A stretch of DNA of 64,000 nt, taken from assembly GCF_034702125.1 (NCBI RefSeq), contig NC_085869.1:17617544-17681543 (forward strand), read 5' to 3'. The DNA is from Engraulis encrasicolus. Taxonomy: Eukaryota > Chordata > Actinopteri > Clupeiformes > Engraulidae. The notes beneath the pieces were generated by a model. The model worked only from the letters and a program-made list of their open reading frames with translations. It had not been told where the DNA came from and searched no databases. The translations under genes were made by a program, and so were the position numbers. Positions within the stretch are counted from its first letter, which is position 1, and each line of letters opens with the position of its first letter. Below, in pieces: positions 55,082 to 64,000 of this stretch.

Positions 55082-58000
55082 GTGAGTGCATGCTAACTTG
55101 CACATCGCTAGTCATTCTGCTGGGGACACATCAGCTTTTCCTTGTAGTTGGTTAGCTGTCAAGGAAAACATTGGGCATGCAGCCAAGGAGTATCTTGAAT
55201 AAAGTAGCATTTGCTCTGGTTCATCGCAAAAACGGTCTGTCGTATGATGCAATTGGACCGACTAGCAACAGCAACGAATGAATTGGAGGATTGCTAAGAT
55301 GCCATTTGGCTCTACTCCCAAACCTATCATTAACTCCTGCTAGCGCTAGCATGCAAGTGATCTGTGAAGTTATTAACGTGCCACGTCGCTAGCTGACTTT
55401 TATATCGACATGTCAAATCGTATGACATGTAAACATTATGCCAATACATAACCATGAGAAAGCAATGCAATAGCACGTAAGGCTTTCACCAGTGGACTTG
55501 ACACATTGTGGAGGAAGAGGATGGCTGACATGATGTCAGCTGATGTGTTTTGTTATTGCTGTTTGTATTATCATGGTGTGGATTTGTTCATAGCTTTTGC
55601 CATTCGTACAGTCTTTTGAAATACGTTTTGTTGTCATGAAGTTACCTATCGAAGACCTCTGTAGCCTGACGTCACGGTCTTCACGCACCACCTTCACAAC
55701 AACTGTGCCAGCATCTACTGAGGACGTGCTGCTGAAGGGCTTCCAAGCACTAGACCTCGAGAATGAAAGAATAGAGACTGCGCAACAGGTTGGTCTTTTA
55801 TTCGTGTCTACATCCACTCATTCCATGCATTCGGTCATATTTTTCTAACTCAGGCACATGGGATGACTACTGAGTATGATGGTGTGTACTGACCTGATCA
55901 CAGTCTACCCCTCTCATCCCCTCCATCACTCCTTCCAACTGCTTCCATCAGGTTGACACTTTAATGTTCCTGTCTAGCACACAACAACTATATAAAAAGA
56001 TATGAGCAATCCTTCATCCCCTCAACCCTACTCAACAAAATATGAACAATGACCCGCTATCCAGCCTCAGCATACATGTCTTGTTATGTCCTGTTTTGTC
56101 AAGTCTTGTCTAATGTCTGTGGGAATGACTGGAGTCACACTAAAGACAGATTTTCTGTTTCATGTGTTAGACAATAAAGTTTTATCTAATCTAATCTATA
56201 TGTTTTGATTGTTTCATTGACGTATAATGTGTGAGGGTCAAATCTTGAGGCTAACTGCACATTATCATTTCCTACTTCTGTTCTGTAGTTCTTCTCATGG
56301 TTCTCCAAGCTACAAGTGCACATGGATCAGGATGAAGGCGCCAAATACAGGTCTTGTTTCCATATTCACTTGAGTATTTACATGAGTAGTGTTGTCTGGC
56401 ATAGTGGGCTTACACCTGTCTACACAAAAAATGGATGTTAGTGTCCATTTCTGTGTGCTAACCAAAGACCAACTTACTAGCCATTTTGACCCATTATTGA
56501 GTGTGTTTGGCTAGTGAGATTAAAATCTACCATCCATGTTAACTGGTGGTGAATAAAAATGAATTTAGGGCCCACTTAGAAGAAAAATTATTGTGAGTCC
56601 CTTGGGATCGTCTGATGAAAATATTTATTTCTCCTCCTTACAGAAGAACACGAGACGCGCTCAACTCCTACCAGGAACAGTGTGACAGCATTTTAAATGA
56701 CGTCAATGAGGCACTGCAGCACCTGGACTCGTTGCAAAAGCAGTATCTGTTTGTCTCTACCAAAACGGGCACCTTGCACGAGGCCTGCGAGCAGCTGCTA
56801 AAAGAGCAGGTTAGTCAGTCATGCACTTTGTCAGTTACGCAGCAACAGTAAATGTGGTATAATACCATATTCACCATAAGGCTCTTTTCCACTGCTGTTT
56901 TTCTGGTAGGCCTACACAGCTTGACACAGCGCGACTCTGACGCTTTTTGCTTTTCTGTTGGGCATGACACGGCTCAATCGTAAAGCAACAAGTGGCGGCT
57001 GAGTCGCGCTGTGTCGAACTGTAGGCCTACCAGAAAACCGGCAGTGGAAAAGAGCATTTTAGTGCAGCAAATACCTCAAACAATCTTTCACTTGGTGATG
57101 CAAGCATCAAATTTGGTTCAGAGGTGCTTCAGACCCTACCCTTTTAGAAAAGGTCGCTATCCAGGTGAAAAAACAAAATGGCGGCCATTTTCCAAGATGG
57201 CCGCCAATTGAACTGCTTTTAAATGGCTTTTATGTATATTTTGATTGACTGATCATATTTTGAATATCTATTTATGGAAATATATTATGTTGAGCATGGA
57301 AAATTCAATGATACACACAATATTGACAATTATAGTATTTTCATAATTACATGTAAATAAACTAACACTCACTGAATGATTCTAAATATTACAAAAACAG
57401 AAGTAGGCCTATAATGATTACATGTTTGTTGTTTGGGTAGGAAAACTCTCTGATGCACATGTTGGATTAGTTATTTTTAGTCTTCCACATTTGCAGGAAC
57501 ATAACTGTGTACAGTTGAGGCTAAAGCAATAGCATTAGCATCTTCCTCGGCAGTCAGTCTTGCATCTACATTTTGTCAGTTGCTGGCAACTCTCCGCAAT
57601 TGTAGGAAGCTTTGACCAGATAACTTTCCAGGCCTCACCATCTTTTTGCCACCCCCAGTTGGCAGGGCTTTCAATTGGCATTTTGCACACAGTAGCTCGG
57701 CCCCGTTTAACATGATGGACAAGGGATGCACTTGTCGGTGGAATGGCATCATAGGATCTTTGTTTCCGAGCAAACAAGTCCAGTCTTAACCTCATCAACC
57801 TTGTCTGTTGTGCTGTTCTTGTCATACATATTGATGACAAACCTCTCAAGAAGGTTCAGGTCAGTATCTTCAATTACTTCTGGGTATGAATTGAGCTTTT
57901 TGAAGACATGAGTCACTTCAGGGCAGACGTCCCATGTTTGCCATGCTGTTTTCTTGCCTTTGCTATGGAAAGCTGATACAACATCACAGCCAGTGAAAGA

Positions 58001-61000
58001 ATGGAAGGACATCATGCTTTTGGATTTCTCTGGCCCAAGATTCAACACAATGTCATGAATTGGCAGCCACCTGATGGAATGGCCATGGCCGAATTCGATC
58101 CACATCATCTCTAATCCTGCATACTGGAGAATTTCTTTACATGCACTGGCCATACAAAGACTTGAAATTACGTTTCTTACTTTCCCATGCAGACATAGAC
58201 ATAGACTTTAGGTGTGGACTTAGGCAATTAGACATAGACAGTACACATGCATTACACCTAGAGTACCTATACAATACCCTTACAGACATATAAAGTGCAA
58301 GACTGGGCAACAGCAGACATACATAGAACATGTATTAAGAAGAGGTATTGTTGTGCATTTTCAGTTATGTCCTATTGTGACGATTCTGATATGGTGATAG
58401 TAGCATTGTGAAATAATAATACATATAAAGTAAGCAATTGTAATGTGCAATATTTACAACTATAGTTGGTAGCTAGTTTTCCAGTACAGTCATTAAGTAA
58501 CAGGCATGAAGCAGCAGCAACATGTGTGTGCATGTTTGTGTGTGCTTTTGAGTTAGTTCAGTGTTGTGTGTGTGTGTGTGTGTGTGTTTTGAGTTAGTGC
58601 AAGTAGAATGTGCAATCACAATTCAGTGTTGTGGGGGGGGGGGGGTGGGGGTGGGGGGGGGGGGGGGCTATCAGGGATAGGAGGGCGGGTTAAGAGTTCA
58701 GCATCCTGATTGCTTTGGTGTATGAAGGTCTTTGTCAGCCTGGTGGTATGGGAGCAGAGGCACCTGTACCTCTTTCCAGAGGGCAGGAGACTGAACAATT
58801 TCTGTGCAGGGTGACTTAGGGCCAAAACATACCAAGGCGGAACGGAACGGTCGCAGGACGGACGCGGTCTTTCTGCTTAGTTTTGGCCGGCGTGCTTTTC
58901 TCTGCCTTGCACACTGACAGCGTCGGCGTGCGCGGCCAGTCCTATTCAAAACCCTAGCCACAGCCAAAGCTAGCATGCTACTTTGCCATTCATTTGAATG
59001 AGACACCGCCGGTCGCCGGCGTGAAAAATACGCTCGAGTTTTATTTTCCAAATGCAGCGCGGCGCGGAGCCGGCTCCCGCGCCGCTGACGCTCGACTACC
59101 GCCGGTTGGTGTGTAAGGACAGATAGGTTTCAATGTATTTTCACCGACGGCGGTAAAAAACGCTGCTGTTCCGCGACGCTTTACTGCCTTGGTGTGTAAG
59201 ACCCCTTATGTCCTTGGTGATCATCAGTGCTTTTCGGGTGGGGCGGGGGGTGTAAATGTATTGCAGGGAGGGAGTGGCGCACCAATGATCTTCTACGCTG
59301 TATTCACAATGCGCTGGAGTGTCTTCCTGTTTTGCTCTGTGCAACCTCCTCCTCACACTGTGTCACACAGCTGGCCAGGATGCTCTTGATGGTTCCTCTG
59401 TAGAATGCTGTCATGATGGAGGGTGTAGCACTTGCCTTCTTCAGTTTGCACAAAAAGTAGAGGCGCTGTTGGGCCTTCTTCACCAGTGATGATGTGTTTG
59501 TGGTCCAAGAGAGGTCGTCGCTAATGTGCACTCCAAGGAATTTTGTGCTGCTCACTCTCTCCACAACATCATTGTCGATGGTCAGTGGTAGCAGTTGTTT
59601 TTGGCCCCTCTGAAAGTTGACAACAATCTCCTTGGTCTTGTTGACATTCAGCAGGAGGTTGTTGTCCTTGCACCATCTGGCCAGCAAGTCTACTTCTTCT
59701 CTGTAGTGAGTCTCGTCACTCTTAGTGATGAGGCCCACTAGTGTTATATTGTACGCAAACTTCATCAAATGGTTAGTGCTGTGGGTCGTTGTGCAGTCAT
59801 GTGTCAGCAGCGTGAACAGCAGGGGGCTGAGCACACAACCTTGCGGGGCCCCCGTGCTCAGGGTCAGGGTGATTGAGGTGTTGTTCCCGACACGTACTGC
59901 AGCTCAATGGATTTTTAGCAGACATCTTGTGTAATACGGTTAAAGGCCGAGGGTCTATCCTTTTACCATCCAACCGTTCAAATTATCAAAGCACATTGAG
60001 ATATGGGACACAACAAGGTTAAGTCATCTTCTGCCCTAGCCGGGCTCCGCCCTACTGGTGACGCAACGCCTTTGGCTCAGCTACACACAGTAGGGCTAGG
60101 AGCTTGCTCTCTCTCGCTACAGCGGGATCTCCACCCACTTTGTCTGGAACCAATCAACTGTGCATTTCCAACGGCCCTGGGTAGAGAGACGTGTTCAAGG
60201 CAGTGACGTGGTTTAAAGTGGTAGTTCGCTATTTTAGACATTAAACCCTGTTTGTGTGACTTCTGGGGTGAAGTAGAGATGTTCTCATCACAATTTTGAC
60301 ATTTGGTGCTGAACGGAGCATTTGGGTATTCAAGACTGCAGCCCCCCCACCTTTACATTGACTCCAATGAAGCACTCAAGCAATCGATCATAAAATGGCA
60401 TTAAACTTTCGTTTGCAGAGACATGAAACTCACCGAGTGGTCAGAGGTGGGCAGCGATATGTTGGCTCGAAAATACGCTTCCAGAGAAGATATATTCATT
60501 ATTGTCCGTCTTCATTGATTGTATTGGTTTGACTAGTATTACTCCGCGCGACCGGAAATGGGGGTGCATTTGTTTACGTTACTATCTATGGTTTGTATGC
60601 AAGCTGTAGTTTTTGTAGCCAGTCCCGCTCAAAGATAGCCGTTCTACCTCGCTCCTTGATGTCTACTTAAACAACACACTATCGCTACCTACTGGCTGGA
60701 TGTCTACTGCTATTCAACGGCGTCTGGGGAAAAATAGGTCCGCCAAATGCTAAACAACAGTTAGAAGGCATATTTCGCTGCAATTTTCGGGTCAATTTAT
60801 CGCTGTCTACCACTGACCACACGGTGAGTTCCATGTCTTATCAAACAAAAGTTTAATGCCATTTTATAATCGATTGCTTGAGTGCTCCATTGGAGTCAAT
60901 GTAACGGTTGGGGGGCTGCAGACTTGGATACCCAAATGCTCCGTTCAGCACCAAATGTCAAAATTGTGATGAGAACATCTCTACTTCACCACAGAAGTCA

Positions 61001-63746
61001 CACAAACAGGGCTTAATGTCTAAAATAGCGAACTACCACTTTAAGCAGAGACGTTCTATTGGGCTAAGAAATGTTTGGTTTAAACTTCGGCACAGCCCTC
61101 AACCAGTAGCAAGCCGAGGGAGGCGGGTTAACCAGGCCATGGAATCAAAGTTCATCCTGTATGGAAACGCTAATCGTTATAGTCCTGGTCAGACCAGAAA
61201 ACGTGATCTGAAGTCTATGAAAATCAGGCAACTTCTGCCTTACACCCAGCCCGATCGTTCATCCAGTGTCATTTAAGTCCCGTGCAATCTGTACACTATC
61301 CAGGTAACTGAAGCCCTGTTACCCTTGGCTCGGCTCTCCCACGCTGGCACATCCTGTCAATTCAGGTGCAGCTATCTAACTAAATTTCTAACTACACTAA
61401 CTACATTTCTAATTAAGCTATATACAGGGTCTTATTGGATAGCATAAGGGAGACTATAAATACTAACAACTAAAGTGAGTATACTAAAGAGTTAGTAAAC
61501 TACAACTACAGCTATTGTACCACAAGCCGACACTGAACCCCATGAGTCTCACAGTGATGTCACCAGTGTACCCTGGTTGTGCTATAACATCACTCTAATA
61601 CAGAATGTAAACAAAATTGTTTTTACGACATTGTATTCCAACAGTGATGGCAAGGTTAATATGCATTATTGAATACCTGCTATCGGACAGCTGTATGTCA
61701 TAAATGTGCATTTTCAGTCATGTAAGGGCTGCCATTTTGAAAAGTGGTGGCCATTTTGTGATGAAATAATGATACTATGAAGTTGTCCTGGTCAGAATGC
61801 ATACATTTTAATATTTCCATCACTCAGATATCTTGATTACTTGGCATTCTAAGACGAAAACAGCTTTTTTCACCTTTAATGAGGCGGCCATCTTGAAAAA
61901 TGGCCGCCATCTTGTTTTTTCACCTGGATAGCGACCTTTTCTAAAAGGGTAGGGTCTAAAGCACCTCTGAACCAAATTTGATGCTTGCATCACCAAGTGA
62001 AAGATTCTTATGGAATATTGACTTAAGAAGCCTCACTATTTAGTCACCTGGGTTTATCTGTCCATGTTTCTCTGATGCCTGTGTATTTGTGAATGTTGAA
62101 ACCAAACTCATGGCACTCATGCCTCACAATTCTGCATTCAAGCAGCTTTCCTTTCATAGAGCAACCAAAGTTCCAAATTATGATTCACTCTCAATTGATT
62201 GAAGGATATGATTCATCCTGATAAAGGCATTACTTAACTCTTACACCTGATTCACATACCGCGTCAACGGTTCGGAGACGATAAGGATCCACTCCAGTTT
62301 CCAATTCACCACCAGCCATTGCACTGCTGGTGTGAAAGGACTCTTTTTTTTTTAGCACATAACATTTCAGCACAGACTTCCGACAAAAATGCCTCCACAC
62401 CGCTGGTGCACAGAACTTAAGGAACATCACCCTCCCATCACCTGTCATTAAGTGCTTCTGCACAATCTTAAAGGATAACTTCAGCCAATTTCAACATGCA
62501 GTTGTAATGCTCACACTACCCTGGACTTGTCAGTACCTGAGAATTTATTTTTTTCTTCTTCAGCCTTTTCTGAGATTCTGCTCATTGTAATGGGTGCAGG
62601 TGTTTGTTTACGTTTCAAAAAAACATCTTGATTTATTCCCAATAACATGCAAAAGGGTATCCAACATCAGCAGACAACTAGCAAACAGTGATACCTTTTG
62701 GGAAAAATATTTGGAGTAGGCCTATGTTAAGATTTTTTTTAAATGTAAACAAAAGCTGCCCCCATTAGAATAGCTCAGATCTCGGAAAGGACAGAGCCGG
62801 AAAATGCAGCATCACCGGATACTGACAAGTCAAGGGTAGTGTGAGCAATACAACAGCATATTGAAACTGGCAGAACTGGTCCTTTAACTTGTATCAAACA
62901 CAACTTTGAAGCTAAATACTTAATCCTTTCTCTTCCTGTTTCAGTCTGAGCTAGTTGATTTGGCAGAGACCATTCAGCAAAAGCTGTCATATTTCAATGA
63001 GCTGGAGAACATCAACACGGTAAGCTTAGTCAATAGATTGTGTCATCTTCTCAAATCATGAAATACCATAAACGCTCTCTTCAAATAATCACTGACCTTT
63101 TCTTCCACAGAAATTAAACTTGCCTACCCTGTCCGTGAACAGTGAAGAATTTATTCCAGTGCTTTCAAAACTGGATGACTGTATTGAGTATGTCTCTTCA
63201 AATGTAAGTATACGGATGGACTGTTTACCCGTAACATGTCATGAAAGATAAAGTAAAGTGTGTGATTATCAGTGATTCAGTCTAATGAGTGTGTGAATGT
63301 CGTGCACATGCTTTTCCCCTTATCTCTCTATTTTTGCCATTCAGCCCAACTTCAAAGACTACCCAGTTTATCTCACCAAGTTCAAGCAATGTCTCTCAAG
63401 AGCTATGCATCTGATGAAGACCCACACTGTGAACACCATGCATAACCTAACCAGCCAGCTCACTAAGAGGGTATGTGATTTTATGAACTATCTGATTGAA
63501 GGAGTCTAATGACAAAGGCTGTGGTACATAGTATTACTGTGTGTCGTTTTAATCCTTGGCTCTTTCGGCATAGCTGTTACATTATCGTACTGAGTATAAT
63601 GAAAATTAAGGCATTGTATTTCTTCTCCTTCTTCTCTATTCTGCTTCTCTTGTCTCACCTGCTAGGATCCACTGGGAACAGCGAATGCCGATAATGCATT
63701 CACACTCTACTACGTGAAATTCAGGGCGGCGGCTCCAAAAGTTCGG
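54914..63746 (+). CDS. cog3: Cog3 (conserved oligomeric Golgi complex subunit 3), 5' part
   Basis: Exons: 54914-55081, 55642-55788, 56289-56350, 56644-56809, 62945-63019, 63111-63203, 63345-63470, 63666-63746; 918 nt, 306 codons, all phases closing. The protein begins MASMDQSLSDLTDKE and includes REKLSLWDRR, LPIEDLCSLTS, NERIETAQQFFSWFSKLQ, QKQYLFVSTKTGTLHEACEQ, QQKLSYFNELENIN, KLDDCIEY and DNAFTLYYVKFRAAAPKVR, all characteristic of the N-terminal part of vertebrate COG3 (yeast Sec34). Cog3 belongs to lobe A of the COG tether (Cog1-4), a cytosolic complex on Golgi membranes needed for retrograde vesicle traffic and glycosyltransferase retention. An in-frame ATG at 54899 would add five residues. 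The gene continues past the window; more than half of the usual ~830 residues is missing. Confidence 0.95.
55642..55788 (+). CDS. cog3: cog3 exon 2
   Basis: 147 nt, LPIEDLCSLTS to RIETAQQ. The acceptor (GTCATGAAG) has a poor pyrimidine tract and was placed by homology. Donor CAG|GTTGGT. Confidence 0.9.
56035..56205 (+). repeat. Retroelement-like 3' tail with (TCTAA)n
   Basis: In cog3 intron 2, AGACAATAAAG followed by TTTTATCTAATCTAATCTAT looks like a LINE or SINE 3' end with its short tandem tail. The rest of this 0.5-kb intron is unremarkable. Confidence 0.4.
56289..56350 (+). CDS. cog3: cog3 exon 3
   Basis: 62 nt, FFSWFSKLQVHMDQDEGAKY plus two bases. The donor ACAG|GTCTTG is weak. Confidence 0.9.
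56644..56809 (+). CDS. cog3: cog3 exon 4
   Basis: 166 nt, RTRDALNSYQEQCDSILND to EQLLKEQ. Donor CAG|GTTAGT. It precedes the large TE-filled intron. Confidence 0.93.
56881..57055. mobile_element. Palindromic MITE in cog3 intron 4
   Basis: GCTCTTTTCCACTGCTG and CAGTGGAAAAGAGC are inverted ends; the arms (with TGGTAGGCCTAC and GACACAGCGCGACTC) extend about 60 bp each. 175 bp. Confidence 0.75.
57535..58153 (-). pseudogene. Broken transposon ORF with XPG/FEN1-like motif
   Basis: Two overlapping minus-strand frames read on from one another across a frameshift between about 57849 and 57749. The first contains SFTGCDVVSAFHSKGKKTAW, reminiscent of the GCD-containing helix region of XPG/FEN1-type nucleases found fused to some eukaryotic transposases. 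The second ends in a cysteine-rich KCRCKTDCRGRC. The upstream part is cut off by the L2 insertion. I recall similar proteins as repeats in fish and cnidarians but cannot name the family with certainty. Confidence 0.5.
58160..59880 (-). mobile_element. 5'-truncated L2-clade LINE (RT C-terminus and 3' UTR)
   Basis: Minus strand ORF 59304-59834 carries SPLLFTLLTHDC and KTKEIVVNFQR, then TKFLGVHISDDLSWTTNT and KKAQQRLYFL, typical of the end of an L2-like reverse transcriptase. The catalytic FADD is replaced by FAYN, so it is dead. The 3' UTR extends left with GT and G runs (58572-58588, 58633-58667). A MITE interrupts it at about 58816-59208. Confidence 0.7.
58816..59208. mobile_element. GC-rich MITE nested in the L2 fragment
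   Basis: TTAGGGCCAAAACATACCAAGG and the inverted CCTTGGTGTGTAAGACCCCTTA bracket a CpG-rich interior (GCGGCGCGGAGCC). The L2 3' UTR resumes on the far side. Confidence 0.6.
60217..61040. mobile_element. TTAA-flanked DNA element with ~240-bp inverted repeats
   Basis: TTAA at 60213-60216 and 61041-61044 flank AGTGGTAGTTCGCTATTTTAG and its inverse. The arms continue through GAGATGTTCTCATCACAATT and CAAATGCTCCGTTCAGC to about 240 bp. The TTAA target suggests a piggyBac- or Kolobok-type partner. No transposase. Confidence 0.75.
62472..62883. mobile_element. TTAA-flanked MITE in cog3 intron 4
   Basis: TTAA at 62468-62471 and 62884-62887 flank AGGATAAC...CCAATTTCAACATGC and the inverse ...AACTGGTCCT. 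GGACTTGTCAGTA pairs with TACTGACAAGTCA. 412 bp. Confidence 0.7.
62945..63019 (+). CDS. cog3: cog3 exon 5
   Basis: 75 nt, SELVDLAETIQQKLSYFNEL to NINT. Donor ACG|GTAAGC. Confidence 0.95.
63111..63203 (+). CDS. cog3: cog3 exon 6
   Basis: 93 nt, KLNLPTLSVNSEEFIPVL to YVSSN. Donor AAT|GTAAGT. Confidence 0.95.
63345..63470 (+). CDS. cog3: cog3 exon 7
   Basis: 126 nt, PNFKDYPVYLTKFKQCLSR to TSQLTKR. Donor AGG|GTATGT. Confidence 0.95.
63666..63746 (+). CDS. cog3: cog3 exon 8 (last in window)
   Basis: 81 nt, DPLGTANADNAFTLYYVKF to PKVR. Donor CGG|GTAATG. The next exon lies beyond the window. Confidence 0.93.
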
Positions 63747-63881
63747 GTAATGAAGATGGTGTTTGGCCTTGTCTGCTGCTTGTTTACATTTTATCAACCT
63801 TTTTCGAGACAAAGCAAAATGGGCATAATCTGTTTGGCATTTGGCAAAAGTTTGGCATTCTATGGAAATGAAGGTGGAATG

Positions 63882-64000
63882 TCCGCACACTGCTCCTGTT
63901 TTTCTTTTGCTTTTTTATTTTACCAAGTGGACGTGGAGAGCACACCACTCGAAAACGTAAAATAAAAAAAAGCAAAAGAAAAACGGGAGCAGTGTGCGGA
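63882..64000 (+). mobile_element. Fold-back element E at the window edge
   Basis: TCCGCACACTGCTCCTG with TTTTTCTTTTGC at the left is inverted at the right end (ending GTGTGCGGA at 64000). A degenerate core has GTGGAGA, a possible GAG/CTC stem and GAAAAC. It may continue past the window. Confidence 0.5.

Larger units (their letters stand above)
57082..62006. mobile_element. 4.9-kb DNA transposon with 124-bp inverted repeats
   Basis: 57082-57205 and 61883-62006 are inverted copies differing at only a few positions (AATCTTTCACTTGGTGATGC..., with AAAATGGCGGCCATTTT-like motifs inside). No convincing target duplication is visible. Internally there is a broken minus-strand ORF (57535-58153), an L2-like insert (about 58160-59880) and a TTAA-flanked element (60217-61040). 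The superfamily is uncertain. Confidence 0.75.

Noticed and set aside
59304..59834. Functional reverse transcriptase
   Set aside because: Only the C-terminal part remains, the FADD catalytic motif is changed and the N-terminal half is absent.
63747..63965. Extension of the last cog3 exon past the donor
   Set aside because: The open frame after CGG|GTAATG runs on without COG3 similarity, and the human protein continues with a different sequence at that point, so it is intron.

Overview
This is vertebrate nuclear DNA, most likely from a ray-finned (teleost) fish. Genes are split by GT-AG introns, there are no bacterial operons, and the window is full of long microsatellites, tRNA-derived SINEs, L2-type LINE debris and many short non-autonomous hAT-like DNA transposons with intact 8-bp target-site duplications. 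The protein matches are to vertebrate MID1 and COG3. Species cannot be told from the sequence alone. Family identities rest on recalled homology, not on a search.

Positions 1-33,489 hold no coding gene I can support. This is 5' flank or 5' non-coding territory of mid1. It contains promoter-like or first-exon-like stretches near 8.3-8.5, 19.0-19.7 and 21.9-22.25 kb among repeats. Positions 33,490-52,060 are the complete coding part of mid1 on the + strand: ten coding exons with consistent phases giving 669 codons (RING, two B-boxes, coiled coil, COS region, FN3, SPRY). Positions 52,061-54,913 are the mid1 3' end and a short intergenic region. From 54,914 to the window end lies the 5' part of cog3 on the + strand: eight exons, 306 codons, running off the end. 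Its 6.1-kb fourth intron holds a 4.9-kb inverted-repeat transposon carrying a broken ORF, an L2 fragment and further nested elements.

Mid1 is a microtubule-associated E3 ubiquitin ligase and Cog3 is a lobe A subunit of the Golgi tethering complex COG. They are neighbours here without an obvious shared pathway.

The most interesting material is how repeats have rebuilt mid1 splice sites. (1) The RING-encoding first coding exon, to my knowledge undivided in mammals, is cut by a 532-bp intron. Its two edges carry a near-identical GTATGYCATY motif, as expected if a mobile-element insertion and its target duplication created the intron. (2) The exon 6 donor is duplicated across a 230-bp CA tract. 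(3) The exon 7 acceptor is fed by a TATC array at the end of a LINE-like tail. (4) The exon 8 donor is duplicated by a 14-bp target-site duplication. Several of the small fold-back elements involved share a hairpin core (CTGANGA, one base, a covarying stem, GAAAY) that resembles, but does not exactly equal, a hammerhead ribozyme core, while their outer arms are unrelated. That element class is the best candidate here for something under-described.
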